DNA of 64,000 nucleotides from Rhizobium sp. RU20A (GTDB lineage Bacteria; Pseudomonadota; Alphaproteobacteria; Rhizobiales; Rhizobiaceae): NCBI RefSeq assembly GCF_900155885.1, contig NZ_FTMB01000001.1, positions 1,240,001 to 1,304,000 of the forward strand, read 5' to 3'. Shown piece by piece: positions 17,313 to 26,019 of this stretch (position 1 is its first letter; each line of letters starts with the position of its first letter). The notes under the pieces were generated by a model. It saw only the letters and a program-made list of their open reading frames with translations, ran no database searches and was not told where the DNA came from. The position numbers and the translations under genes were made by a program.

Positions 17313-19532
17313 ATGACCGAATTCGAAGGCATGGCGCCGGCGATCGCCGCGGCGTTGACCAAACGCGGCTACACGCAGTTGACCCCGGTGCAGAAGGCCG
17401 TGATCGCCAGCGATCTGGAGGGACGCGATGCGCTCGTCTCCGCCCAGACCGGCTCCGGCAAGACCGTGGCCTTCGGCCTGGCGCTTGCCCCCGACCTGCT
17501 GTCGGGCCATGAGCGTTTCGAGCGCCCCGGCGCGCCGCTTGCCCTCATCGTCGCCCCGACGCGCGAACTCGCGTTGCAGGTCATGCGCGAACTCTCCTGG
17601 CTCTACGCGGAAGCCGGCGCCACCGTCGCCACCTGCGTCGGTGGCATGGACCCGCGCACCGAACGCCGCACGCTGGAGCGCGGCGCCCACATCGTCGTCG
17701 GCACGCCCGGCCGCCTGCGCGACCACATCACGCGCGGCGCCCTCGACATGTCGGAAATCCGCGCCGTGGTGCTGGACGAGGCCGACGAAATGCTCGACCT
17801 CGGCTTTCGCGAAGACCTCGAATTCATCCTCGAGGAAGCCCCGGATGACCGCCGCACCCTGATGTTCTCGGCCACCGTGCCGCGCGCCATCGAAACCATG
17901 GCGCAGAACTACCAGAAGAATGCCGTGCGCCTCGAAACGGCGTCCGAAAGCCGCCAGCATGGCGATATCGAGTACCGCGCCCTCGTCGTTGCCCCGGCCG
18001 ACCGCGAGAACGCCATCGTCAACGTGCTGCGCTTTTATGAAGCGAAGAATGCCATCGTCTTCTGCTCGACCCGTGCGGCCGTCAACCACCTGACGGCCCG
18101 CTTCACCAATCGCGGCTTTGCGGTGGTGGCGCTTTCCGGCGAACTCAGCCAGAACGAGCGCACCCACGCGCTGCAGGCCATGCGCGATGGCCGCGCCCGC
18201 GTCTGCATCGCCACCGACGTCGCCGCCCGCGGCATCGACCTGCCCGGCCTAGAACTCGTCATTCACGCCGATCTGCCGACCAATTCCGAAACCCTGCTGC
18301 ACCGCTCCGGCCGCACCGGCCGCGCCGGCAACAAGGGTGTGAGCGCCCTCATCGTGCCGCTGTCGGCCCGCCGCAAGGCCGAGCGCCTGCTGTCCGGCGC
18401 CAATGTCGTACCGAACTGGGCCCTGCCGCCGTCCGCCGACGAGGTGACGGCCCGCGACCACGAGCGCCTCGCCACCGACCCGGCCATTGCCGAACCGCTG
18501 CTGGACGACGAACGCGATGCCGTCGCGACGCTCGTTGCCAACCATACCGCCGAACAGCTCGCCACAGCGTTCCTGCGCCTGTGGAGCGCCGGCCATTCCG
18601 CGCCGGAAGACCTGATCGAAGTGCAGCTCGACGCCGGCGCCAAGCGCGTCCGCAAGGACGCAACCGACGGCCCGGTCGATTTCGGCCCGGCCCGTGCCCG
18701 CACCGATTTCGCCGGCAGCCTCTGGTTCTCGCTCTCGGTCGGCCGCAAGCAGCGCGCCGAGCCGCGCTGGCTGATCCCCATGCTCTGCCGCGCCGGCAAG
18801 ATCTCCAAATCCTCGATCGGCGCGATCCGCATGCGCGAGGACGAAACCTTCGTGGAAATCGACGCCGCCTCCGAGGATGTCTTCCTCGGCGCCATCGGCC
18901 CGAAGATGACCATCGAAAAGGGAATCCGCCTGACGCAGATGGACGGCAAGCCGGACTTCGGCCCCGGCAGCCCGCGCGAGGCCTCCGACGGCGAGCGCCG
19001 CCCGGCCCGTGCCCCGCGTGACGACGCCCGCCCGGCAAAGCCGCGCGGCGAATGGACCGACAAGCCGCGGGGCGACTATGCCGACAAGCCCCGCAAGGCC
19101 GGCGGCTGGAAGCGCGATGGCGAAGGCGACGCCCGCCCCGCCAGCGCCCGCCCCTACGCCAAGCGCGATGGCGGCAACGAAAAGCCACGCGGTGAAAAAT
19201 CCTTTGGCGAGAAGGCCTTTGGCGACAAGCGCCCGAAGCCGAAGGGCGAGTGGCAGGATTCCCCGGCCCGCAAGTCGGCTGCCAACGACCGGCCCCGCCA
19301 CAGCGACGGCGAAGCCGCCATGCGCCGCGAGGACGACCGCGCCTGGAAGACCAATGACAGCGCGTCGGACCGTCCGGCCCGCAAGTTTGCAGACAAATTT
19401 GCAGACAAGGGCGACGGCAAGCCCGCCGGCGACCGCAGCTTCAAGCCCCGCGCCAAGCCGGGCGCCGCCCGCACCGACGGCAACGGCCCCTATGCCGGCA
19501 AGCCGAAGAAGGCCAAGCGCAAGGACGGCTGA
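17313..19532 (+). CDS. deaD: DEAD-box ATP-dependent RNA helicase with DbpA-type domain and long charged tail
   Basis: A 739-residue helicase. The start at 17313 (MTEFEGM) gives the normal family N-terminus; the open frame continues upstream but encodes nothing family-like. Motif I is AQTGSGKT (44-51), Ia PTREL, II DEAD (155-158), III SAT, and VI HRSGRTGRAG. A DbpA/CsdA RNA-binding domain spans about residues 463-545. The last 190 residues (about 549-739) are low complexity, rich in Lys, Arg, Asp, Pro and Gly with repeats such as KPRGEKSFGEKAFGDKRPKPKGEW. Such enzymes unwind structured RNA in ribosome assembly and mRNA decay, often in the cold. The 215-base upstream gap may hold a long leader. 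DeaD/CsdA class is likely, but an RhlE/DbpA name is possible. Confidence 0.88.
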   Translation: MTEFEGMAPAIAAALTKRGYTQLTPVQKAVIASDLEGRDALVSAQTGSGKTVAFGLALAPDLLSGHERFERPGAPLALIVAPTRELALQVMRELSWLYAEAGATVATCVGGMDPRTERRTLERGAHIVVGTPGRLRDHITRGALDMSEIRAVVLDEADEMLDLGFREDLEFILEEAPDDRRTLMFSATVPRAIETMAQNYQKNAVRLETASESRQHGDIEYRALVVAPADRENAIVNVLRFYEAKNAIVFCSTRAAVNHLTARFTNRGFAVVALSGELSQNERTHALQAMRDGRARVCIATDVAARGIDLPGLELVIHADLPTNSETLLHRSGRTGRAGNKGVSALIVPLSARRKAERLLSGANVVPNWALPPSADEVTARDHERLATDPAIAEPLLDDERDAVATLVANHTAEQLATAFLRLWSAGHSAPEDLIEVQLDAGAKRVRKDATDGPVDFGPARARTDFAGSLWFSLSVGRKQRAEPRWLIPMLCRAGKISKSSIGAIRMREDETFVEIDAASEDVFLGAIGPKMTIEKGIRLTQMDGKPDFGPGSPREASDGERRPARAPRDDARPAKPRGEWTDKPRGDYADKPRKAGGWKRDGEGDARPASARPYAKRDGGNEKPRGEKSFGEKAFGDKRPKPKGEWQDSPARKSAANDRPRHSDGEAAMRREDDRAWKTNDSASDRPARKFADKFADKGDGKPAGDRSFKPRAKPGAARTDGNGPYAGKPKKAKRKDG

Positions 19533-19622
19533 GGAAGCACGGCGCTCTGCCTCAAGGCCGTGCGCTCCGGATGGACCGTGAGAGCGTGGTAGGGTGGTGA
19601 GGCCGCCCACCCCGAATCCCTC

Positions 19623-19808
19623 ATGGTCGGGCCTGACCCGACCATCCCTATGTAACGGAAAACAGCTGAGAAATGGATCCTCGGGTCAAGCCCGAGGATG
19701 ACGACGCCACGTTGGTACAGTGTGGTGCGCGAAAGATCCGAAGTTTCAAAGATGTGAGAAACGGCAACCCCAGACACCGTCATCCTCGGCCCCCGAGCCG
19801 AGGATCCA
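19623..19808. repeat. Palindromic intergenic mosaic element, copy 3
   Basis: The 365-base gap after deaD contains a string of hairpins and no gene. ATGGTCGGG-cctga-CCCGACCAT (19623-19645) is followed by two inverted 29-30-base arms, 19674-19702 and 19779-19808, each an internal hairpin on GGATCCTCGG / CCGAGGATGAC stems. The arm ends (GGATCC and GATGAC / GTCATCC) match those of the element at 3206-3318, so the two are probably one family. A separate weak hairpin GCACGGC / GCCGTGC at 19537-19563, just after the helicase stop, may serve as its terminator. Confidence 0.7.
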
Positions 19809-19897
19809 CTGCCGCGCATGCCGTCAATTGCAGAGAAACTCGGTGAACGCCGAAGCTTTTCGCGTGTACGGGGTTCCTACCCCGACCCACCCGCCCC

Positions 19898-20632
19898 TCA
19901 CCCCACCGGCGCAAACGCCGCCATCGCCCCCGCATAGGCCTTGGGCAACGGCGCCGCATACGACCCGCGTTTGCTGCTCGTCAGTCGCTGCGAGACCAGC
20001 GCCTCCGCCATCTTCACCGCCGCCGAGACACCATCGATGACGGGCACGCCATAGCGGGCCTGCAGCCGACCGGCGAGGTCGGCCATGCCGGCGCAGCCGA
20101 GCACGATGGCTTCGGCGCCATCCTCGGCGAGCGCCGCCTCGATCTCGGCCGTGAGCTTGTCGAGCGCGCCGGAGGCGGCATCTTCCAGTTCCAGCACGGG
20201 GATGTCGGCAGCCCGTACCTTGGCGCGCCCGCCCATGCCGTAATGGCGCGTCAGGTCTTCCAGAAGCACCCGCGAGCGCTCCAGCGTCGTCACCACCGTG
20301 AATCTGTGCGCGAGGAACGACGCCGTCGTCACCGCAGACTGGCAGAGGCCGAGCACGGGAACCGAGGCGAGCGCCCGCGCCGCATCGAGCCCCGTATCGT
20401 CGAAACAGGCGATGATCGCGGCATCGATGCCCTGCGCCTCCGCCGCGCGGATTTCGGCGAGCATGCCGGGCACCGCGATCGCCCCGTCATAATGCCCCTC
20501 GATCGAGGCAGGCCCCATGCGGGAGGTGGCGGCAAGGATGGTGGTGCCGGCCGCTGCGACGGCGCGGGCCGCCTCCGCCGCCTTCTCGGTCATGGAGGCG
20601 GTCGTGTTGGGATTGACGATCAGGATGCGCAT
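19898..20632 (-). CDS. Asp/Glu/hydantoin racemase family protein
   Basis: A 244-residue cytoplasmic racemase. It begins MRILIVNPNTTASMTEK, and the two catalytic cysteines are visible: Cys76 in ACFDDTG and Cys180 in VLGCAGM. This is the spacing of hydantoin and allantoin racemases. Such enzymes invert 5-substituted hydantoins or allantoin. It is the last gene of a polyamine-type ABC operon: its ATG overlaps the permease stop by one base (TGATG), with no separate ribosome site. The transporter may therefore import its substrate, a cyclic ureide or an amino-acid derivative. Confidence 0.82.
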   Translation of the reverse strand: MRILIVNPNTTASMTEKAAEAARAVAAAGTTILAATSRMGPASIEGHYDGAIAVPGMLAEIRAAEAQGIDAAIIACFDDTGLDAARALASVPVLGLCQSAVTTASFLAHRFTVVTTLERSRVLLEDLTRHYGMGGRAKVRAADIPVLELEDAASGALDKLTAEIEAALAEDGAEAIVLGCAGMADLAGRLQARYGVPVIDGVSAAVKMAEALVSQRLTSSKRGSYAAPLPKAYAGAMAAFAPVG

Positions 20633-21453
20633 CAGGAGACTTTCGCCTGCCGCCGCCTGAGCATCAGGATGATGCCGAGCGTGGCGAGGATCACAGTGAA
20701 GGAGAAGAGCGTGGTGACCGTGCCGAGCGCATAGAGCACCGGTGTCGTCACGTTGGTGGTCATGCCGTAGATTTCGAGCGGCAGCGTGTTATAGGTGCCG
20801 GACGTCATCAGCGTGCGCGCGAACTCGTCATAGGAGAGCGTGAAGCCGAAGAGTCCGACCCCGACGAGGCTCGGCGCGATCATCGGCAGCACCACATGCC
20901 GGAACGTCTGCCAGGAAGACGCCCCGAGATCGCGTGCTGCCTCCTCATAGGCCGGCGAGAAGCGGTTGAAGACCGCGAACATGATCAGCACGCCAAAGGG
21001 CAGCGTCCAGGTGAGATGCGCGCCGAAGCCGGAGGAATACCAGGCAGGCTTCAGGCCGAGCTGCTGGAAGACCACGCCGATGCCAAGCGAAATGATGATG
21101 GAGGGCACGACCAGGCTTGCAACCGTCAGGTAGAACAGCCCGTTGGAGCCGAGAAAGCGCCGCCTGAAGGCAAGACCGGCGAGCAGCGACACCAGCACGG
21201 TGACGACCATGACCATGGCGCCGAGCGCAAAGGAGCGCCGGAACGCCGCGCCGAAATCGCCGACCGCCTGCTTTTCGAAGAGATTGCCGAACCAGTGCAG
21301 CGAGACGCCGTTGAGCGGGAAGGTGAGCCCGCCTTCCGGCCCCTGGAAAGAGAGAATCAGCACTGCCGACAGCGGGCCGTAGAGAAACAGCACGAAGAGC
21401 GCGAAAAAGGCGGCGAGAATGTAGAATTCCAGCGGTCGCTTGTCATGGGCCAT
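20632..21453 (-). CDS. ABC transporter permease (PotC-like)
   Basis: A 273-residue inner-membrane permease with six helices. The ATPase-coupling loop EAARDLGASSWQTFRHVVLPMIAPS is present, and the first helix follows a short basic N-terminus (MAHDKRPLEFY). It starts 3 bases after its partner's stop codon and is coupled to the racemase gene. It belongs to the spermidine/putrescine permease class, but the racemase and GntR context suggest a different ligand. Confidence 0.9.
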   Translation of the reverse strand: MAHDKRPLEFYILAAFFALFVLFLYGPLSAVLILSFQGPEGGLTFPLNGVSLHWFGNLFEKQAVGDFGAAFRRSFALGAMVMVVTVLVSLLAGLAFRRRFLGSNGLFYLTVASLVVPSIIISLGIGVVFQQLGLKPAWYSSGFGAHLTWTLPFGVLIMFAVFNRFSPAYEEAARDLGASSWQTFRHVVLPMIAPSLVGVGLFGFTLSYDEFARTLMTSGTYNTLPLEIYGMTTNVTTPVLYALGTVTTLFSFTVILATLGIILMLRRRQAKVS

Positions 21454-21456
21454 GGT

Positions 21457-22362
21457 TCAGAGCTCCTTGCGGATATCGACGACGCGCAGGATTGCGGCGA
21501 CCATGAAGAGGACGAGGACGAGCAGCACCACGGCATTGGCGGCGGCGGCCGGATATTGCAGCAGCGACATCTGGTTCTTCATCATCAGCGCCACCGAGGC
21601 GCTCTGCCCGCCGGACATGACCTGCACGGTCGAAAAATCCGCCATGACCAGCGTCACGACGAAGATCGTGCCGATGGCGATGCCGGGTTTGGCAAGCGGG
21701 ATGACGACGTTCCAGAGGATCTGCGCCGAAGAGGCCCCGGCATCGCGCGCCGCCTCGAACAGCGAGCGGTCGATGCGCATCAGCGTGTTGAAGATCGGTG
21801 TCACCATGAAGAGCGTGTAGAGATGCACCATGGCGAGCACCACGGCGAAATCCGAGTAGAGCAGCCATTCCACCGGCTGCGGCACGATGCCAAGTCCGAC
21901 GAGCCCCTGATTGACCAGCCCGTTGCGCCCCAGAACCGGGATCCACGAGATCATGCGGATGATGTTGGAGGTCAGGAACGGCACGGTGCAGACGAGGAAG
22001 AGCACCATCTGCATGGTGGTGGTGCGGATGTGAAAGGCGAGGAAATAGGCGACCCAGAAGCCGATGACGAGCGTCAGAACCCAGACCATCGCCATGTATT
22101 TCAGCGTGTTGAGATAGGTCTTCCACGTCACCCAGGAGCCCAGCACCTCCTCGTAGTTGAGCATGATGAAATCCGGATAGAGCCCGGCGAAATCATAGTC
22201 CCAGAAACTGACGGTGACGATCATCAGGATCGGTAGCGCGAAGAAGAAGCCGAGGATCGCGGTCAGCGGCACCGCCTGGAGATAGGCAACGAGCGCCGGC
22301 GGAATGCGAAAGACGCGCTTGTCTTTCGTGCTTCCGGCGCCGATCAGGCGGACAGTTGTCAT
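21457..22362 (-). CDS. ABC transporter permease (PotB-like)
   Basis: A 301-residue permease partner with six helices and the coupling loop EAARDAGASSAQILWNVVIPLAKPG. A large loop with SWIPVLGRNGLVNQG precedes it, as usual in PotB-type subunits. It lies 254 bases downstream of the binding-protein gene; that gap holds a mosaic element. The order ATPase, binding protein, permease, permease, racemase on the minus strand forms one operon. Confidence 0.9.
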   Translation of the reverse strand: MTTVRLIGAGSTKDKRVFRIPPALVAYLQAVPLTAILGFFFALPILMIVTVSFWDYDFAGLYPDFIMLNYEEVLGSWVTWKTYLNTLKYMAMVWVLTLVIGFWVAYFLAFHIRTTTMQMVLFLVCTVPFLTSNIIRMISWIPVLGRNGLVNQGLVGLGIVPQPVEWLLYSDFAVVLAMVHLYTLFMVTPIFNTLMRIDRSLFEAARDAGASSAQILWNVVIPLAKPGIAIGTIFVVTLVMADFSTVQVMSGGQSASVALMMKNQMSLLQYPAAAANAVVLLVLVLFMVAAILRVVDIRKEL

Positions 22363-22430
22363 TCCGTGTCATCCTCTTCGCAAGGGTGGTCAGGGTTGCG
22401 GGACGGAGGGGGTGGAGGTCGGAACACCCT

Positions 22431-22583
22431 CCCCTCTGTCCTGCCGGACATCCCCCCACGGAGGGGAGATCGGCCGGCGGCTTGCGCATCGCTTCAAGGC
22501 AAACGCCTGCTTCCGGGCAGGCGGGTGCTCCATCGGATCTCCCCCCTTGTGGGGGAGATGCCCGGCAGGGCATAGGGGGGGGG
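22431..22583. repeat. Intergenic mosaic element, copy 4 (CCCTCTGTCCTGCCGGACAT type)
   Basis: Two long inverted arms lie between the binding-protein and permease genes of the second amine-type operon. One begins CCCCTCTGTCCTGCCGGACAT followed by a C-run (22431-22457). The other is GGGGGAGATGCCCGGCAGGGCAT followed by a G-run (22551-22583). Both have an internal GCCGG-type symmetry. This wording is frequent between rhizobial genes. Like copy 2, it interrupts an ABC operon exactly between binding-protein and membrane-complex genes. Confidence 0.7.
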
Positions 22584-22616
22584 TACCACGAATGCGCAGC
22601 AGCCCCCCAACCCGCA

Positions 22617-23921
22617 TCAGGCTGCGATGAACTCGTTCCAGCGGCGGACCATGTAGCGGTCCTCGTCCATGACGGAGTTCCAGCAGGCGACCTTGCCCAT
22701 GCGGTCCTCGAAGGAGCCGCCGTCGCGCACGGCGCCAGCCTTTTCCATCACCTTGCCTTCCGGAGACATGATGTCGCCGGCTGCCGGCTTGCCTTCGATC
22801 CAGTAACCCCACTCGTCGGCCGTCATGAAGTTCTTGGCCGTTTCCATGCAGGCCGAATAGTAGCCCTGGCGGTTCAGATAGCCGCCGACCCAGCCGGACG
22901 TGTACCAGTTGATGTACTCATACGCCGCATCGAGCTGCGCGCCCGAGAGGTGCGAGGCAAGACCAAGGCCACCGCCCCAGGAGCGATAGCCCTCCTTCAG
23001 CGGCTGGTACTTGCAGGCGATGCCCTTGGAGCGCACCGCAGCAACGGCCGGCGACCACATGGACTGGATGACCACTTCGCCCGACGCCATCAGGTTGACG
23101 CTTTCGTCGAAGGATTTCCAGAAGGCGCGGAACTGGCCGGCCTGCTTGGCCTTGATGAGGAATTCAATCGTCTTGTCGATCTCTTCCTTCGTCATGTTGC
23201 CCTTGTCGGCATATTTGATCTCGCCGGTGGCTTCCATGATCATCGCGGCATCCATGATGCCGATCGAGGGGATGTTGAGGATCGAGGTCTTGCCCTTGAA
23301 GGCCGGATCCATGATGTCGGCCCAGGTGGTGATCTCGCGCCCCACGAGGTCGGGGCGAATGCCGAGCGTATCGGCATTGTAGATCGTCGGCATCATCGTG
23401 AACCACTGGGTGGGTTCCTTGGCGAAGGTCTTGCTGTCCTGCGCTTCGACGAAGCCGACCGTGTGCGGCGCCGTGCCCTGCGCGATCACCGAATCCGGAT
23501 TCAGCTTGCCGGTAATGAAGAGCGGCACGACCTTGTCGAAATATTTCAGCTTCGACGTGTCCATCGGCTGCAGCACGCCCGACGGGAAGACCTTCTTGAG
23601 GATCCAGTATTCGATGTCTGCGATGTCGTAGCTGTCGGGCTGCGTCACGGCGCGCTGGGCGGCGGCATCGGAGTCGGTTGCCGTCATCTCCAGCGTGATG
23701 CCGAGGTCGGCCTTGCACTTCTCGGCAATGGCGTTGATGTTCGAAACGCCCGTGCCGAACTGGCGCAGTGTGATCGGGTTCTGCGCCCAGATGGTCGGAA
23801 AGCCCGTGATGAGGCCGGAACCGGCAACGGCGCCAGCGGCCGCCGCACCCGTCTTCAGAAGCGTGCGGCGCGTGACCCCCGTCGCAGCCGCCTTCGTCGT
23901 CTTGCTCGTCTTCATCGTCAT
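22617..23921 (-). CDS. ABC transporter substrate-binding protein with Tat signal
   Basis: A 434-residue extracellular solute-binding protein of the PotD/spermidine class. The start at 23919-23921 follows an AAGGGGAA site; the longer upstream frame includes a run of histidine codons that is not part of the protein. The N-terminus has a twin-arginine signal (TRRTLLKTG followed by an alanine-rich hydrophobic stretch), so it is folded before export to the periplasm. The body has the two-domain polyamine-binding layout, with phrases such as GEVVIQSMWSPAVAAVRSKG. It delivers a ligand to the two downstream permeases. Confidence 0.87.
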   Translation of the reverse strand: MTMKTSKTTKAAATGVTRRTLLKTGAAAAGAVAGSGLITGFPTIWAQNPITLRQFGTGVSNINAIAEKCKADLGITLEMTATDSDAAAQRAVTQPDSYDIADIEYWILKKVFPSGVLQPMDTSKLKYFDKVVPLFITGKLNPDSVIAQGTAPHTVGFVEAQDSKTFAKEPTQWFTMMPTIYNADTLGIRPDLVGREITTWADIMDPAFKGKTSILNIPSIGIMDAAMIMEATGEIKYADKGNMTKEEIDKTIEFLIKAKQAGQFRAFWKSFDESVNLMASGEVVIQSMWSPAVAAVRSKGIACKYQPLKEGYRSWGGGLGLASHLSGAQLDAAYEYINWYTSGWVGGYLNRQGYYSACMETAKNFMTADEWGYWIEGKPAAGDIMSPEGKVMEKAGAVRDGGSFEDRMGKVACWNSVMDEDRYMVRRWNEFIAA

Positions 23922-23973
23922 GTCGTTCCCCTTGTTGTGGTGATGATGATGGATCTGTGAAAGTGTAAGAAAA

Positions 23974-25059
23974 TCAGTGGACGCGGCCGAGCAGCAGGGC
24001 CTCGCCGAAGGCCCAGCTGACGGGCACGGCATCGCCTGGCGAGAGCGGGCGGTCGAAGAAATCCTGGTCGCCGACAACAACGGTGAAATCGTCCGCGCCC
24101 GCGCCGATCAGCGTAATCTTCACGCTGGAACCGCGATACTCGACGTTGGAGACGATGCCGGTGAAGCCGGTGCCCGGCGTTTCGGGTTCCGCAAAGCGGA
24201 TGCGGTCGATGCGCAGACCGATATCGGCGGGCGCACCGACCTCGGCTCCTTCCGCAGCCACCCGGAAGATCCCGCCATCGGGTACCTCCACCGTGGCAAC
24301 ACCCTCCTCGATGGCCGTGATCCGGCCGGAAATGACGTTATGGTCGCCCATGAACCGCGCGACGAAGGCCGTGGCCGGGCGTTCGAAGACAGCGCGCGGC
24401 GTGCCGGCCTGCTCGATGCGCCCGTCATTCATGATGACGATGAGATCGGCGAGCGCCTGCGCCTCCTCCTGGCTGTGGGTGACGTGCACGAAGCTGATGC
24501 CGAGCGTCTTCTGCAGCTTCTTGAGCTCGGCGCGCATCTTCACCTTGAGGAAGGGATCGAGCGCCGACAGCGGTTCGTCGAGCAGGAGCGCTTCCGGATT
24601 GGTGATAAGCGCGCGGGCGAGCGCCACGCGCTGCTGCTGGCCGCCCGAAAGCTGCGCCGGACGCCGGTTGGCATAGGCCTCCATCTGCATCAGCTTCAGC
24701 ATCTCGAGCGCCTTGCCACGGCGTTCCTCGCGCTCGACACCCTTCATCTTCAGGCTGAAGGCGACATTGTCGATGAGGTCGAGATGCGGGAAAAGCGCAT
24801 AGGACTGGAACATCATCGCCGTCCCGCGCCGGGCGGGCGGCAGATCGGTCACGACGGCATTCCCAAGGCGGATGTCGCCGGACGAAATGGTCTCGTGGCC
24901 CGCGATCATCCGAAGCGTCGAGGTCTTGCCGCAGCCAGAGGGGCCGAGGAAGCAGCAATAGGTTCCGGCGGGGATCTTCAGGCTGATCGCATGCACCGCC
25001 GTGGTCTGCCCATAGACCTTGGATACGGAAACGATATCGATCTCTGCTGCTTTGGACAT
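23974..25059 (-). CDS. ABC transporter ATP-binding protein (PotA-like)
   Basis: A 361-residue importer ATPase and the first gene of the operon. Walker A is GPSGCGKT (residues 39-46), the signature is LSGGQQQR, Walker B is LLLDEPLSALD, and the switch histidine is in HVTHSQEEA. The C-terminal 120 residues form a TOBE/PotA-type regulatory domain. It is followed after 52 bases by the binding-protein gene. It is divergent from a GntR regulator, with paired repeat sites in the shared 252-base gap. Confidence 0.92.
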   Translation of the reverse strand: MSKAAEIDIVSVSKVYGQTTAVHAISLKIPAGTYCCFLGPSGCGKTSTLRMIAGHETISSGDIRLGNAVVTDLPPARRGTAMMFQSYALFPHLDLIDNVAFSLKMKGVEREERRGKALEMLKLMQMEAYANRRPAQLSGGQQQRVALARALITNPEALLLDEPLSALDPFLKVKMRAELKKLQKTLGISFVHVTHSQEEAQALADLIVIMNDGRIEQAGTPRAVFERPATAFVARFMGDHNVISGRITAIEEGVATVEVPDGGIFRVAAEGAEVGAPADIGLRIDRIRFAEPETPGTGFTGIVSNVEYRGSSVKITLIGAGADDFTVVVGDQDFFDRPLSPGDAVPVSWAFGEALLLGRVH

Positions 25060-25196
25060 GCGCGGCTCTCCGTTGTCGGGAGAAGCAATGCATCAAGCGT
25101 GCCAGTTTGGTGGAGCGCCGGTTTTGCACCGTCAAATCCACTCCGACCGAGCAGCCTGCCCGTTTCCGGTCCAGCCTGCCGCTTAATTTATGAGCG

Positions 25197-25230
25197 ATCG
25201 TCTACATTCAATAAGCATATCGTATACAAT
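25197..25230. promoter_or_regulatory. Paired 12-mer candidate operators for the GntR regulator
   Basis: ATCGTCTACATT (25197-25208) and ATCGTATACAAT (25219-25230) are direct copies differing at two positions and repeating every 22 bases, about two helical turns. The second contains the palindrome GTATAC; GntR/FCD regulators commonly bind short NGTNNACN-like palindromes. They lie in an AT-rich patch of the gap between the divergent ATPase and GntR genes. The sites are seen; the binding protein is inferred. Confidence 0.5.
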
Positions 25231-25311
25231 TTACGCGTCGATTGCGATGCAAAGATCATTTCCAACGCCGGCGAAGCCGGTTAGGATAGGATAAGAACCT
25301 GCGGATCGACG

Positions 25312-26019
25312 ATGCCATCCACCCTTCCCCAAACGCCAGATCAGGACTTCGACGCCCAGTCGATCCGCGACGCCTTGCGCGATGCGATCGTCGACCGGCG
25401 ACTGGCGCCGGGCACGAAGCTGACAGAGGGGGATGTCGGCACCCTCTTCAAGGTCAGCCGCACGCTGGTGCGCGCCGCCCTGCAGGCGCTCTCCTATGAA
25501 GGTCTCGTTACCGTGGAGAAGAATCGCGGCGCCTTCGTCGCCAGCCCCTCCCCGGAGGAATCCCGGCAGATCTTCGCGACCCGCAAACTGATCGAGCCCG
25601 GCATCGTCATGGAGGCATGCCGCCTCATCGCCCCCTCGCAGATCCAGCTGCTCCGGCAATTGCTGCTGGAGGAAGGCCGCCTGACCGGGGAACGCGGCCC
25701 GACGGCGCGGCGTGCCGAGATCAAGGCGTCCGGCGATTTCCACCTGACCATCGCCCAGATTGCCGGCAATGCAATCCTGCTGCGCTTTATGGAGGAACTG
25801 GTCGCCCGTTCGTCCCTTGCGATCGCCGTCTACGGACAGTCGGTCGTCTCGAGTTGCGGCCACAGCGAGCATCAAGCGATCGTCGATGCGCTGGAGCGGC
25901 GGGATGCCGGGGCTGCTGCCGCCCTGATGGTCCACCATATCGATCATATCGAAGCCGATCTGGACCTGCGCGAGCGCGATCCGACCGATCTCAAGAACGC
26001 GCTGGGCGCTCTGGTCTGA
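25312..26019 (+). CDS. GntR family regulator, FCD subfamily
   Basis: A 235-residue regulator. The N-terminal winged helix (about residues 15-82, IRDALRDAIVDRRLAPGTKLTEGDVGTLFKVSRTLVRAALQALSYEGLV) is of GntR type, and the helical FCD effector domain follows (about 88-218). It is divergent from the ABC/racemase operon and most likely represses it until a substrate-derived acid binds. Its TGA is directly followed by the stop of the convergent transglycosylase gene. Confidence 0.92.
   Translation: MPSTLPQTPDQDFDAQSIRDALRDAIVDRRLAPGTKLTEGDVGTLFKVSRTLVRAALQALSYEGLVTVEKNRGAFVASPSPEESRQIFATRKLIEPGIVMEACRLIAPSQIQLLRQLLLEEGRLTGERGPTARRAEIKASGDFHLTIAQIAGNAILLRFMEELVARSSLAIAVYGQSVVSSCGHSEHQAIVDALERRDAGAAAALMVHHIDHIEADLDLRERDPTDLKNALGALV

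Noticed and set aside
23922-24080. N-terminal extension of the Tat binding protein with a run of five histidines
   Set aside because: A strong ribosome site and the Tat signal begin at 23921; the histidine codons lie in the untranslated gap.
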